From an uncultured bacterium (GTDB taxonomy: Bacteria > Verrucomicrobiota > Kiritimatiellia > RFP12 > UBA1067), in NCBI GenBank assembly GCA_902801025.1, contig CADCGZ010000040.1, forward strand, positions 1 to 38,810: DNA of 38,810 nt, read 5' to 3'. How positions within the stretch are numbered: position 1 is the stretch's first letter; each line of letters begins with the position of its first letter. Shown here in pieces: positions 1 to 9,281 of the stretch. The notes beneath the pieces are model-generated. The model did no database searches. It saw nothing but the letters and a program-made list of their open reading frames with translations, and was not told where the DNA came from. The translations under genes were made by a program, and so were the position numbers.

Positions 1-708
1 CGACTTCAAGATGTCGTACGTCTCCGTCTGGAGGACGAGGTTCGTGCGCGCGACCGCGATGCGCTGCTGGGTCGTGCGGAGCTGTATGTATTCGCGCCCT
101 ACTTCGGCGGTGAGCGTGACCCAGGCGTCCTCGAGACTCCAATAAGACGCCGCCATCTCCGACCATGCGGCCTCGGTAGCGCGACGACTGCCGCCGAAAA
201 TGTCGACTTCCCACGAAGCGTCGAAACCGGCGCGGAAGATGTCGGAGTAGTTGCGCTTCGAGCCGGACGCAAGCCACGACGAGTACTGCGACGACGTATA
301 GCGCTCGTGGTGCCCCATCGTGCCGCTCGCGCCGAACGTCGCCTTGGGCATGAACGCGGCATAAGAGCCGAAGAGCATCCATGCCGATGCCTGCAGGCGC
401 TGCTGCGCCATGCGGTAGGTCAAGTTGCTCGAGACGGCGCTCGCTACAAGGTTCGTGAGGACATCGTCGTCGAAGCGGCACCACCAGCATGAAATGTCGT
501 TCGTCGTGACGAGCGTACGAATGTCGTCCTCGCCCTCCGCCGGCTTCCACTCGCCGACTTCGGTGCGGTTCGTCGTGGGGTATCCGGCGTCTGGCATCGC
601 GTATGCCGGAAGCCCGTCCATGTCGGGGCATTTGTAGTCTGGCCCCACGGAAGGCAGCATGTAGCAGCCAGCGGCGGCAATCACGACAAACGGAATCAGT
701 CTTTTCAT
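1..708 (-). CDS. RND efflux outer membrane factor, NodT/TolC-type lipoprotein (partial)
   Basis: Outer-membrane channel component of a tripartite efflux pump. The first 236 residues are present and the frame runs off the window edge without a stop. It starts at ATG 708 with a hydrophobic signal and a lipobox ending at Cys15 (AAAGC), so it should be lipidated. The GPDYKCP motif after the signal is the family hallmark GPDYxxP. Later stretches such as [11 protein letters not shown] and [12 protein letters not shown] match the helical repeats and the conserved W-E-(V/L)-D-(I/L)-FG block of OMF lipoproteins. The start overlaps the permease stop (ATGA), so translation is coupled. Family assignment is confident; the substrate cannot be told. 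Confidence 0.9.
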   Translation of the reverse strand, partial: MKRLIPFVVIAAAGCYMLPSVGPDYKCPDMDGLPAYAMPDAGYPTTNRTEVGEWKPAEGEDDIRTLVTTNDISCWWCRFDDDVLTNLVASAVSSNLTYRMAQQRLQASAWMLFGSYAAFMPKATFGASGTMGHHERYTSSQYSSWLASGSKRNYSDIFRAGFDASWEVDIFGGSRRATEAAWSEMAASYWSLEDAWVTLTAEVGREYIQLRTTQQRIAVARTNLVLQTETYDILKS

Positions 709-3700
709 GCATCACTCCTTGCTTTTAGCTGACGGCGGCGGAGCGCCGTCGTGGAAAGATAGGCGAAGAGGCGCTTTATGCGTTCGCGCCACGTCTGGAA
801 GAGGGCGTAGAGCCCGGGCACCAGGAGGATGCCGAACGAAACGGACGCGAACATGCCCCAGAACTCGGTCGTGCCGAGGTGGTTGCGGCTCGCAGCGCCC
901 GCGCCCGTCGCGATCATCATCGGGAGGGTGCCGAGAAGCGTCGTAAGAGCCGTCATGAGGAGCGCCCTAAGGCGCTCGCCCGCCGCCGCGCCTGCGGCGT
1001 CAGCGATCGAGTAGCCCTCGTTCTCGCGCTTGTCCTTCGCGAACTCGACGATCAAGATCGCGTTCTTCGAGGCGAGGCCGACGAGAAGAACGAGGCCGAG
1101 CTGCGCGTATATCGAGAGCGGATACGGTGAGCCCGTCATGAATATGCCGAACCACTTGAGTCCGCAGAGAGCGCCGAACACGGCGACGAAGATCGAGAGC
1201 ATCACGGGGAGCGGGATCGTCCACGACTCGTACTGCGCGACGAGGAAGAGGTAGCCGAACAAGATGGCGAGCGCGATGAGGGGAGCCGCACCGCCCTCGT
1301 TGCGCGCCTCCTGGAACGAGAGCGCCGCCCAGTCATAGCCGTAGTCGTCCGGGAGGATGTCCTTGAACACCTTCCTGAGGTCGTTCATGACCTTGCCGGA
1401 CGCGACGCCGGGCATGGGCATCACGGTTATGCCGCACGAGACATACTTGTCGCGCGTGTAGACGGTTCGCGGGCCGAGTTCGCGCGTGATGTCGCCGAGC
1501 GAGCCGATCTGCACCATCGCCCCGTTCTCGCCGCGCACGTAGAGGCGCGAGACGGCCTCTGGCGTGGCGCGTCCGTCCCAGTCTGCCTGCACTGTCACGC
1601 GGTTCACCTGCGTGCCGAGGTTGACGTCGTTGACGTACCTGGAGCCGAGGTAGTTCTGCAAGGTCGCGTAGACTGTCGAGACCGGCACCTTGTACATCTC
1701 CGCCTTCACGCGGTCGAGGTTGAAGCGGAGGTGCGGCGTGACGGCGTTGTAGCCAGAGTAGGCGACCATGATGTCCGGATGCTTCGTCTTGTCGTTGAGC
1801 TCGGCGAGCACGCGGTTCTTGACCTGGTCCATGCGAATCGGGTCCGCCGTGCCCTTGTCCTGAAGGTCGACGCTAATGCCGTTCGTCATGCCGAGGCCGG
1901 GAATGGCCGGAGGCATGAACACCTTCCAGTTCGGCTCCGGGACCTGCGCGAGGTAGGCCTGCAGCTTCTGCACCATCGCCGCAGCGCTCTGGTCCTTGCC
2001 CTTGCGCTCCGACCAGTCCTTGAGGTCGATGATGACCATCGACTGGTTCTCGCCGCGACCGCCGACCATAGAGAAGCCAGTAATCGTGAGAACGCTCCTG
2101 ACCTCGGGAACCTTGAGGAGCAGGTCGACGGCGCGGAGCGACACGTCTCGCGTGCGGTCGCGAGTCGAGCCCTCGGGCATCTCCATCGCGGCGAATATGA
2201 CGCACTGGTCCTCCTCGGGGAGGAACGCCGTCTGCGTCGAGCGGAACATCTGCACGGTCAGCAGGATAGTAAGTATGAGGAGCGCGAGCGCGAGGAAAAT
2301 GCGCGACGCGAGCCACTTCGCGAGCTTCACGAAGAGCCCCTTGAACGAGTTGACCGCCCAGTTGAACCACGCGAGCGGACCGTGTTTGTAGGGCCTTGCC
2401 TCGTGGAGAATGAGCGAGCAGAGCGCCGGAGCGAGCGTGAGCGCGCACACGGTCGAGAAGCAGACCGCGGCGGAGAGCGTGACGGAGAACTGCTGGTAGA
2501 TTCGTCCCGTGATACCGCTCATGAAGCCGACTGGGACGAAGATGCCGAGAAGGACAAGCGTCGTCGCGATGACGGCGGACGTCACGTCGCTCATCGCCTG
2601 GATCGCCGCCTCCTTCGAGTTGAGGCCTCGCGTCTCGATTAGGAACTGGACGCGCTCCACCACGACGATGCAGTCGTCGACTACGACGCCGATCGCGAGG
2701 ACGAGCCCGAAAAGCGTGAGGATGTTTATCGAGTAGCCGAGGAAGGCCATCAGGATGAACGTCGAGGAGAGCGACACGGGGATCGTGAGGCACGGGATCA
2801 GCGTCGCGCGCCAGTCCTGGAGGAAGAGGTAGCATACGAGCACGACGAGTCCGAACGTGATGAGGAGCGTGAAGACGATTTCGTCGATGCAGGTACTCAC
2901 GTAGTCCGTCGCGTCGTAGGGGATGACCCACTCGAGGTCGTCGGGGAAGGACTCCTGGAGCTGCGCCATCGCCTTGCGTATCGCCTTCATCGTAGCGATC
3001 GCGTTCGCGCCCGGCTTCTGCTGGAGCGCGATGGAGACGGCGTTGCCGCCGTTGAGCTGGCCGGTGAACATGTAGTTCTGCTCGCCGATTTCGGTGCGCG
3101 CGATGTCCTTGAGCCGCACGACGCCGCCGTTCGCGTCACGCCTCACGACGATATCGTCGAACTCCTTCGCGGACATGAGGCGCCCCTTCGCGAGGAGCGA
3201 CATCGTCCACGCGGCGTGGTCGCCTGTCGGCGCGGCGCCGACCGAGCCGAGCGAGGCCTGGATGTTCTGCTTCGAGACGGCGGCCATCACCTCCTCGGTG
3301 TTCATTCCCTGCGCGGCCATGCGCGCGGGATCGAGCCACACGCGCATCGAGAGCTTCGGACCGTACACCGTCGCGTCGCCCACGCCCTTGACGCGCAGGA
3401 GCACCGGCTGGATGTTCGCGTAGATGTAGTCCGAGATCTGCAGTCGCGAGAGGGTTCCGTTGGGGGACCTGACCGCGATGAAGCCGAGCATGTCCGAGTT
3501 CTGCGCGCGCACGCGCTTGCCGAGCTGCTTCACCTCCGACGGAAGCAGCGGCATCGCGACGGTGTTCAGCACCTCCTTCGCATTCGCGCCCGGGTAGGTG
3601 TAGCTCACCTGTATCGAAGGCGGCGTCACGCGCGGATACTGCGTTACCGGCAGGTTGAAGATCGCCATCGTGCCGGCCATGGACAGCACGATCGCAATGA

Positions 3701-3782
3701 CCATCGCGAAGCGCGGACGCTCCACGAACGTCCGCGAAAACGTCTTGATCTGGTCTATTGCTGGTCTGAGAGGAAGTTTCAT
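705..3782 (-). CDS. RND-type multidrug efflux permease (HAE1/AcrB family) with internal deletion
   Basis: Inner-membrane proton/drug antiporter of 1025 residues. Visible marks are TM1 near residues 24-44, the TM4 proton-relay pair Asp369-Asp370 in [17 protein letters not shown], and the TM10 lysine in [18 protein letters not shown]. Compared with AcrB as I know it, the stretch following [12 protein letters not shown] (to residue 75) jumps directly to AMPLLPSEV. About 52 residues of the PN1 porter subdomain are therefore missing, in frame. This explains why the relay aspartates sit at 369-370 instead of 407-408. The gene starts 7 bp after the adaptor stop with a GAGGA-type ribosome site. The family is certain; whether the pump still works is doubtful. 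Confidence 0.93.
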   Translation of the reverse strand: MKLPLRPAIDQIKTFSRTFVERPRFAMVIAIVLSMAGTMAIFNLPVTQYPRVTPPSIQVSYTYPGANAKEVLNTVAMPLLPSEVKQLGKRVRAQNSDMLGFIAVRSPNGTLSRLQISDYIYANIQPVLLRVKGVGDATVYGPKLSMRVWLDPARMAAQGMNTEEVMAAVSKQNIQASLGSVGAAPTGDHAAWTMSLLAKGRLMSAKEFDDIVVRRDANGGVVRLKDIARTEIGEQNYMFTGQLNGGNAVSIALQQKPGANAIATMKAIRKAMAQLQESFPDDLEWVIPYDATDYVSTCIDEIVFTLLITFGLVVLVCYLFLQDWRATLIPCLTIPVSLSSTFILMAFLGYSINILTLFGLVLAIGVVVDDCIVVVERVQFLIETRGLNSKEAAIQAMSDVTSAVIATTLVLLGIFVPVGFMSGITGRIYQQFSVTLSAAVCFSTVCALTLAPALCSLILHEARPYKHGPLAWFNWAVNSFKGLFVKLAKWLASRIFLALALLILTILLTVQMFRSTQTAFLPEEDQCVIFAAMEMPEGSTRDRTRDVSLRAVDLLLKVPEVRSVLTITGFSMVGGRGENQSMVIIDLKDWSERKGKDQSAAAMVQKLQAYLAQVPEPNWKVFMPPAIPGLGMTNGISVDLQDKGTADPIRMDQVKNRVLAELNDKTKHPDIMVAYSGYNAVTPHLRFNLDRVKAEMYKVPVSTVYATLQNYLGSRYVNDVNLGTQVNRVTVQADWDGRATPEAVSRLYVRGENGAMVQIGSLGDITRELGPRTVYTRDKYVSCGITVMPMPGVASGKVMNDLRKVFKDILPDDYGYDWAALSFQEARNEGGAAPLIALAILFGYLFLVAQYESWTIPLPVMLSIFVAVFGALCGLKWFGIFMTGSPYPLSIYAQLGLVLLVGLASKNAILIVEFAKDKRENEGYSIADAAGAAAGERLRALLMTALTTLLGTLPMMIATGAGAASRNHLGTTEFWGMFASVSFGILLVPGLYALFQTWRERIKRLFAYLSTTALRRRQLKARSDA

Positions 3783-3789
3783 CTGGTCC

Positions 3790-4967
3790 TCACTCCTCGA
3801 TCGGGGACTTGTGGTTGGCGTTGATGTCGTCGTTCGAGGTCGGCTGGACGAGCGCGACCTTCACCCCGGGACCGAGCTTGGAGATTCCGGAGATGACGAC
3901 GCGCTCTCCCTCCTTCACGCCCTTCACAAGCGGAGTCCATCCACCGAACGCCTCCTTCGCCTCGACGGGACGCTGTTCGACCGTCATGTCGTCCTTCAGG
4001 ATCCACACTCCCTGGTTCCCGCCGGGAAGGTCGACGATCGCCTGCTGCGGGACGGACGGGTAGCTCGGCGGCTCCTGGTAGTCAGTGAGGAGCGTCACAT
4101 AGCTGTTCGGAATGAGCAGGCGCTCGGGGTTCGGGAACCTGAGTCGCATCATGATCGACGCCGTTTCGCGCGACATCTGGTTGTCGTCGAAGTCCCACGT
4201 TCCCTCGCGGTCGTATTCGCTCCCGTCGGGGAGGATGAGCCTCATGCGGAACGCATGGTCAGTGCCCTCGCGCTGCGCCTGGCGCCACGCGATGTAGGCG
4301 CGGTCGGTGAGCGGGAACGAGACGCGGATCGGGTCGATCTGCACGATCTTCGCGAGCGCGCCCTTCGACGGTGCGACGTAGTCGCCGACATGGGCAGAAG
4401 ACTTGCCGATCTGCCCGGAGATCGGAGCGAACACCGTGGTCTTCTTGAGGTCGTACTCCGCGACAACGAGGTTCGCCTTGGCCTGAAGGACGGCGGCCTT
4501 CGCCTTTTCCGCGGCCGCTTCGGCGTTGTCGCGCTCAAGCTGCGTGATGCCGCGCTCGTCCGCCTTCTCCATTCGCTCGAAGTAGCGCTCGGCTCTCCTC
4601 GCCTCGGCCTCGGCAGCCGCGAGGTCGGCCTTGCGCTGGTTCGCGACGGCCTGGTAGCGCTCGTCATCGATCACGTAGAGGACCTGACCCTCCTTCACGA
4701 CGTCGCCTTCCTTGAACTTGATCTCGCGGACGTAGCCGTCGATCTGCGGAAGGAGATCGACCTCCTGCACCGCCTCCGCGTGCGCGACGAACCTCTCGGG
4801 GAGATTGTAATCGCCGCCATCGCAGCGAGCTTCGCGGCCTGCGCGGCAGCCGCGCCACCGTCGCCCTTCGGCCACATGTCCTTCCCTATCCAGCCGCCCG
4901 CGACGCATACCGCCGCGAGGACTATAGTCCCTATTATGCTACCGACCGTTGATTCCTTTTCAGCCAT
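3790..4967 (-). CDS. RND efflux periplasmic adaptor (membrane fusion protein), apparently frameshifted
   Basis: HlyD/AcrA-type adaptor that joins permease and outer-membrane channel. The N-terminal anchor ([17 protein letters not shown], starting at ATG 4967) is in one frame. The conserved body, from [17 protein letters not shown] through the lipoyl/hairpin/barrel regions to the stop at 3790, is in another. Joining them needs a -1 shift, or one missing base, most simply in GGCGGCGATT near 4812-4830. Adding one G would give [14 protein letters not shown]. No slippery heptamer is visible, so this is a real mutation or a sequence error rather than obvious programmed shifting. A frame-only call would start at 4908 with an implausible Arg-rich N-terminus. 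ATG 4967 overlaps the tetR stop by 8 bp. Adaptor identity is confident. Confidence 0.85.
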
Positions 4968-5595
4968 TGCTTGACTCCTTTGTACGTATGCGGTTCCAGA
5001 TTGCCTCGTAGGCGTGTCTGAGTGTCTGTTCGAGATCTCTCCCGAGAAAATGGTCTATGCGGGCCTGCACGAGTCCGTCCCAAATCGCGATTGAAACGAC
5101 CGCCACCTCGTCCGCGTCAATGTCCACGCGCGCGCGGCCGGCGGCGATGTCCGCCGCCACGGCGTTCCTGAACGCCGACATTGGACCGCGATTCTCGTTC
5201 GCGAGAAGATCCTCGCGCACTTTCGCCATCGAGTCGTCCGACCACTTGATCTGGCACTTCATCAAACGGAAGAACGCCGCGCTCTTCGGATCATCCACCA
5301 TGTGCATGGCGTTTCTCACCATCATGTCGGCGACTTTCGGGAACGTGAGCTCGCCATGGGGCATAAGCTCCTCGAGCTGGCGACGGAACTTAACGAGAGC
5401 TTCTTCGACAAGCTCGACGAGAAGCCGCTCCTTCGACTCGAAGTGCCAGTACACCGCGCCCTTCGTCATCTTGAGCCGCGCGGCGATGTCGTTGAAGGTC
5501 GTACGCTCGTAGCCCTTCCTCACGAAAAGCGACAGAGCGCTCGCAAGAATCCTCCTGCGCGTCTTCTCGGCGTCCTCTTTCCTTCTCCTAGCCAT
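4960..5595 (-). CDS. TetR/AcrR family transcriptional repressor of the efflux operon
   Basis: A regulator of 211 residues. The N-terminus ARRRKEDAEKTRRRIL and the helix-turn-helix TTFNDIAARLKMTKGAVYWHF are typical of AcrR-like repressors; the rest is a variable ligand-binding helical domain. ATG 5595 is preferred over the upstream GTG at 5604, because the predicted transcription start lies near 5600, downstream of that GTG. The gene is first in the operon tetR-adaptor-permease-OMF and overlaps the adaptor start by 8 bp. It probably represses its own operon by binding the dyad between the -35 and -10 boxes, with release by a pump substrate (inference from the family). Confidence 0.93.
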   Translation of the reverse strand: MARRRKEDAEKTRRRILASALSLFVRKGYERTTFNDIAARLKMTKGAVYWHFESKERLLVELVEEALVKFRRQLEELMPHGELTFPKVADMMVRNAMHMVDDPKSAAFFRLMKCQIKWSDDSMAKVREDLLANENRGPMSAFRNAVAADIAAGRARVDIDADEVAVVSIAIWDGLVQARIDHFLGRDLEQTLRHAYEAIWNRIRTKESSNG

Positions 5596-5606
5596 GATGG
5601 ACACAT

Positions 5607-5636
5607 ATTATACATACCTACGGGTATGTATGTCAA
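5607..5636 (-). promoter_or_regulatory. Sigma70-like promoter of the tetR-efflux operon
   Basis: On the minus strand a perfect TTGACA (5636-5631) is followed after 18 bp by a perfect TATAAT (5612-5607). The predicted start near 5600 leaves only about 5 nt before ATG 5595, so the transcript should be practically leaderless, and no Shine-Dalgarno is present. Confidence 0.85.
5610..5631. promoter_or_regulatory. Palindromic TetR operator
   Basis: Perfect inverted repeat ATACATACC-TACG-GGTATGTAT with 9-bp arms and a 4-bp centre. It fills the spacer between -35 and -10 of the tetR promoter. Size, symmetry and placement are those of TetR-family operators, so the adjacent repressor is the obvious ligand. 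Seen directly; binding is inferred. Confidence 0.8.
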
Positions 5637-5659
5637 GTAGGAGCCAGCGGAAAAATTTA

Positions 5660-7150
5660 TCAGCAGCTTATCGCATCGCCTGCGACGCCAAAGCTATTGC
5701 GCGGCACGACCTTGACCTTGTAGTCGCCCTTTGACGCAAGAAGGTCGGCGTCAACCTGGAAGACCGTCGGCGCGTTGGCCTCTTTGCTGCCAGCGGACCT
5801 GTAGAAGCCTGCGGCGAACACGAACTTCTTGTCAGTTCCACCGTCTTTCCCCGAGATTTCGAGAGCGTAGTCGAACACCCTTCCGGCTCCCGCACGGTTT
5901 GCCGCAGGAATCGTCACTTCAAGAACGCGGCGCTCCTCGGACTTCACGCTCCCGCCGCCGCGGTTCTTGCCTTTAGTCATGCGGACTGCAAGCGCGGCAC
6001 CAGCCGGGAACTGCGGGGCGACGCTTGTCTTCGCGCGCGGCTCGAACGCGAGCGGCAGCGGTTCCGTCGCCGGAAGCGGCATGATCCAGTCGTCGCCAAG
6101 CCGCTCCCCGCTTTCGAAGTCGTGCCGCTCGAACACGATGCGGTCGCTGTACACTCGCGCGACCATTCCCTGATGCCCGTCTCCCGTGGACATCCTGCGC
6201 ATGATCTTCTTCGCATTCTCCGCCGAGGCATTGCCGTTGTTGTTGTCGTTCTCGCGCCAATGCGGCTTGATATCGCCGTATTCAAGTCCTGTGTAGCTGA
6301 GCGAGCTCGCGTCGATGGCGGTGAACGCCCCCTGCCAAATCGCCTGCTCGCGCGTGAGCGATGCATGTGAATGGCCTGTTATCGCGATTGCGTTGCGGTA
6401 ATGCGAGAGCGTCTCGGTGAGACGGCCGTCGTCATGCCCCCAGAGCCACGAACCGTGGCACGTATTCTTGGGCGGCGGATGCTGGAGGTAGAAGAACGGC
6501 TTGGAGGGATCGATCGTCTGGCCGTTCTCCTTGAACCATTCAGGCGTCTGCGGTACGCCGATTTCATTAAACGCCCTGCAGTGGTCGGCTATCCAGTGCG
6601 CTCCGACGAACGTATAGCCCTTGACCTCCTTGCGCCAGACAGGCGAATACTCCTCTCCAAACGCCTTCTTCCACGCGGCCGCGAGATCTGCGCGAATCGT
6701 ATGAGCGGCATAGTCTTCGCCGAAGATATTCTTTCCGGCGCTGCCGTAGTTGAACCCCTCCCAGTCGTGGTTGCCGTAGACGAAAAGGCGCTCGACATGC
6801 CGCCCGTCGGGGGCCTTGTCGCCCGGAAATACCGAACGCCATACCCGCCCAACCTCTTCAAGCTCCTCGACAAGGCCGTGGTCCGCGAGGTCGCCGCTGA
6901 TCGTAACGCCGTCAACGCCCTGGTCGCGGAACCATTCGAGCGCCTTGCGGAACCGCTCGGCGCCCGCGAACGAGTCCTTTCCGTTCTTGCGATCAAGCCG
7001 GATATGGATGTCGCTCACGATGCCAATCGCGAGCCGAGGTCCAGAGCCCTCCGAAAACACGCTGCAGCCGCCAAGACCGCCTGCAAACATTCCCCAACCG
7101 AAGAGGCCCATAGCCCCCTTCGCGAAATCGCGCCTGCTCGTCTGTATCAT
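5660..7150 (-). CDS. Tat-exported calcineurin-like metallophosphoesterase
   Basis: A 496-residue exported phosphoesterase. The N-terminus carries a twin-arginine signal (TSRRDFAKG, hydrophobic stretch, then LGGC), so it may be a Tat lipoprotein. The metal-binding set is complete: DIH in GIVSDIHIRLD, GDLADH, GNHDWEG, a middle His in LQHPPPKN, and GHSH. The C-terminal 120 residues look like a beta-rich domain. ATG 7150 was chosen because it gives the Tat signal directly and has AAGGAG 8 nt upstream; a longer reading from 7240 adds only residues crossing the promoter. Substrate unknown. It lies between comF and the efflux operon, on the same strand as both. Confidence 0.88.
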   Translation of the reverse strand: MIQTSRRDFAKGAMGLFGWGMFAGGLGGCSVFSEGSGPRLAIGIVSDIHIRLDRKNGKDSFAGAERFRKALEWFRDQGVDGVTISGDLADHGLVEELEEVGRVWRSVFPGDKAPDGRHVERLFVYGNHDWEGFNYGSAGKNIFGEDYAAHTIRADLAAAWKKAFGEEYSPVWRKEVKGYTFVGAHWIADHCRAFNEIGVPQTPEWFKENGQTIDPSKPFFYLQHPPPKNTCHGSWLWGHDDGRLTETLSHYRNAIAITGHSHASLTREQAIWQGAFTAIDASSLSYTGLEYGDIKPHWRENDNNNGNASAENAKKIMRRMSTGDGHQGMVARVYSDRIVFERHDFESGERLGDDWIMPLPATEPLPLAFEPRAKTSVAPQFPAGAALAVRMTKGKNRGGGSVKSEERRVLEVTIPAANRAGAGRVFDYALEISGKDGGTDKKFVFAAGFYRSAGSKEANAPTVFQVDADLLASKGDYKVKVVPRNSFGVAGDAISC

Positions 7151-7180
7151 TTTTTTCTCCTTGTTTAATGGACCAGAAAT

Positions 7181-7186
7181 AGTATA
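7181..7186 (-). promoter_or_regulatory. Extended -10 promoter of the metallophosphoesterase gene
   Basis: On the minus strand TGGTATACT gives an extended -10 (hexamer 7186-7181). The start would fall near 7174, leaving a 24-nt leader with AAGGAG before ATG 7150. No good -35 is seen. Confidence 0.55.
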
Positions 7187-7203
7187 CCATATTTTAGCTT
7201 TAT

Positions 7204-7857
7204 TCATGTCCTGACGCTTCGTGCGAGCGTGACGCTCCACACGCGCCAGGCGCCTGCGGCCCTAAGCGTCTTGGCGCATTCCGAAAGCGTCGAGCCAGTC
7301 GTCATGATGTCGTCGACGAGAAGGATCGTCCGCCCGCGCACAAGCGACGGCTCACGCACGGCAAACGTGCCCTTCACGTTCTCGGCTCGCTCTTCCTCGG
7401 CAAGCGAACTCTGGCGCTTCGGGTGGCCGATCCTGGCGAGAGCCCTATTGAGAAAGACCCTGTCGAGACGTCTGGCGAGTGCGGCGGCGAGCAGCGCGCT
7501 CTGGTCGTAGCCGCGGTTGATCCTGTGGGAGAGCGTCGTCGGGATGGCGACGACGGCATCGATAGACGCAACATCGAACCGCGTCCTCGCCGCGGCCTCC
7601 ATCCAGTCAACGAAGTCGTCCCTGAGCCAAATGCGGTCCCTGAACTTGAAGCCGTTGACCATCTCGCGCGTCTCGCACTCGAAGCGCACGGCGCTCGCCG
7701 CGTCGTCGATCTCGTACATGCCGTCCTCAGGACGGACGAAGGGAATCCTGTTCAGGCAGTCCGCGCAGACATATCGCCCTTCCCGGTCGACGGGACGGCC
7801 GCATATCTCGCAGTTCCTCGGCCAAAGGAGATCAAGAACTCTTCGCCAGACTTTCAC
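7204..7857 (-). CDS. comF: ComF family phosphoribosyltransferase-like protein
   Basis: A 217-residue double-zinc-ribbon/PRTase protein. The N-terminus has the Cys pairs CEIC and CADC of the ComF zinc finger; the C-terminus has the PRPP-binding motif ILLVDDIMTTGST. Proteins of this family are tied to DNA uptake in competent bacteria, but many carriers are not known to be competent, so the role here is open. The GTG at 7857 gives the usual family N-terminus (LDLLWPRNCEICG) and lies about 2 nt after the predicted transcription start, with no Shine-Dalgarno, so the mRNA is probably leaderless. It is divergent from the Gfo/Idh gene. Confidence 0.88.
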   Translation of the reverse strand: MKVWRRVLDLLWPRNCEICGRPVDREGRYVCADCLNRIPFVRPEDGMYEIDDAASAVRFECETREMVNGFKFRDRIWLRDDFVDWMEAAARTRFDVASIDAVVAIPTTLSHRINRGYDQSALLAAALARRLDRVFLNRALARIGHPKRQSSLAEEERAENVKGTFAVREPSLVRGRTILLVDDIMTTGSTLSECAKTLRAAGAWRVWSVTLARSVRT

Positions 7858-7864
7858 TGCGAAT

Positions 7865-7870
7865 ATTGTA
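7865..7870 (-). promoter_or_regulatory. Extended -10 promoter of comF
   Basis: Minus-strand TGATACAAT with hexamer 7870-7865. Predicted start 7858, one or two bases from the GTG start codon at 7857. Confidence 0.6.
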
Positions 7871-7902
7871 TCACAAACACCTTGCGCCGACGCACGAAAA
7901 AT

Positions 7903-7908
7903 GATACT
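7903..7908 (+). promoter_or_regulatory. -10 element of the Gfo/Idh-DUF1080 operon
   Basis: Plus-strand GATACT, preceded by an A-rich stretch. Predicted start near 7915, two bases before ATG 7917. Weaker than the others because the hexamer departs from consensus at its first base. Confidence 0.4.
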
Positions 7909-7916
7909 CTCTTTGC

Positions 7917-9281
7917 ATGAAGGAAACGACTGGAAACATCATGGGCCGGCGCTCGTTTCTGCGCGCGGCAGGAGCGGCGGCGGCACTTCTTCCGACACGC
8001 GGATTCCCGGCGATACTCAAGCTCAGGAAGCCATGCGAAATGCTTTCCCACGCCGCGATCGGGTGCGGCAACCAGGCCCGCTACGACCTGGGCGAAATCG
8101 CATCGCATCCAGAAGTCAACATCACCGCGCTCTGCGACGTGGATTCCGCCTATCTCGAAGAGGCGCACAGGCGCTTCCCCGGCGCGAGGATCTACCGGGA
8201 CGCGTTCGAGATGTTCGCCGCCGAAGGCGACAAGATCGATTCCGTGAACGTCTCGACGCCCGACCACACCCACGCGCAGTACATCGTCGAAGCGCTCAAG
8301 CGCGGGCTGAACGTCTATGGACAGAAACCCCTGTGCCACGACCTCGCCGAAAGCCGCGCTGTCGCGCGTCTCGCTGCCGAGAAGAAGGTCGTTACCCAGA
8401 TGGGGACTCAGATCGCCGCCTGGCAGTGCGACCGCAGGACGGCAGACGTCATAAGTCGCGGCTGGATCGGCGAAATCAGCCACGTGTGGCTTTTCTCGAC
8501 GCGGCGTCCAGAGCCGAACCCGTCAAGATACCGCTGGCCGCGCGAATCTGCGCCAGTCCCGGAAACGCTCGACTGGAAGCTTTGGCTCGGTCCTGCGAAA
8601 TGGCGCCAATATGCCGCAGGCTCCTACCATCCGGGGGTTTGGCGCATGTGGAGGGATTTCGGCACGTCCTGGCTCGGCGACCTCGGGCTACACCTCATGA
8701 GCCCGGTGTGGCTCGGCATGCAGCTCGGCGACACTCTTCCCGAGTCTGTCACGGCCGAGATCTCGGACGACGACTGGACTCCCGAGCAACGCGAGCAGTT
8801 CTGGCCGACGATGTCGCATGTCACATGGACTTTCCCCGGCATCAAGGCGAGCGGCATGAAGCCGTTCGAGGTGGAATGGTGCGACGGCTTTGGCAATGTC
8901 GCCTTCCGGCTTGAGCCCAAGTTCCTGCCGCCGGCGCGCCTGCGCGACATCGCGGCGCTTACGCCCATGGGCGACCTGCCCGCGCAGGGCCGCGTCATCG
9001 AGGGATCGGAAGGATGGATACTTTCCACGCACTACGACAAGGAGCCGTACTGCGTGCTCAAGAACGGCACCGTAGTGAAGGACCTGCCCGGAGTCAAGAC
9101 CGCCCCGACGCACTACCACCAGTATGCGGACTGCTGTCTAAGAGGAGGAAGGACGACAAGCCCCTTCTCGATGGCCTGCCGCCTCACAGAATGGGGATTC
9201 CTGGGCAATCTCGCGCAGCTTCGCCCGGGCGAGCGTCTCGACTGCGCGGAGGAAATCAAGAAAAGCGAAGGAGCCGCATGA
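7917..9281 (+). CDS. Tat-exported Gfo/Idh/MocA family oxidoreductase
   Basis: NAD(P)-dependent sugar oxidoreductase type, 454 residues. The N-terminus holds a twin-arginine signal (GRRSFLRAAGAAAALL), so the enzyme works outside the cytoplasm. The Rossmann turn is AAIGCGNQA, and the region VSTPDHTHAQYIVEALKRGLNVYGQKPLCHD is the family's NAD-binding/EKP-like segment, with QKP in place of EKP. The second half matches the C-terminal domain of exported PVC members (WRDFGTSWLGDLGLHLM). ATG 7941 is an alternative start that begins at the Tat motif. The stop overlaps the DUF1080 start (ATGA), so the two are translated together. Confidence 0.9.
   Translation: MKETTGNIMGRRSFLRAAGAAAALLPTRGFPAILKLRKPCEMLSHAAIGCGNQARYDLGEIASHPEVNITALCDVDSAYLEEAHRRFPGARIYRDAFEMFAAEGDKIDSVNVSTPDHTHAQYIVEALKRGLNVYGQKPLCHDLAESRAVARLAAEKKVVTQMGTQIAAWQCDRRTADVISRGWIGEISHVWLFSTRRPEPNPSRYRWPRESAPVPETLDWKLWLGPAKWRQYAAGSYHPGVWRMWRDFGTSWLGDLGLHLMSPVWLGMQLGDTLPESVTAEISDDDWTPEQREQFWPTMSHVTWTFPGIKASGMKPFEVEWCDGFGNVAFRLEPKFLPPARLRDIAALTPMGDLPAQGRVIEGSEGWILSTHYDKEPYCVLKNGTVVKDLPGVKTAPTHYHQYADCCLRGGRTTSPFSMACRLTEWGFLGNLAQLRPGERLDCAEEIKKSEGAA

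Noticed and set aside
1731..2642. Long plus-strand open frame antisense to the RND permease
   Set aside because: Arg/His/Asp-rich text with no family resemblance; a mirror of the high-GC codon pattern of the real gene.
4800..4840. Programmed ribosomal frameshift in the adaptor gene
   Set aside because: No slippery heptamer, no stop directly after the site, and this family is not known for it.
3655..4974. Plus-strand open frame of 439 codons antisense to the adaptor
   Set aside because: Same shadow pattern; the minus strand encodes a recognised adaptor.
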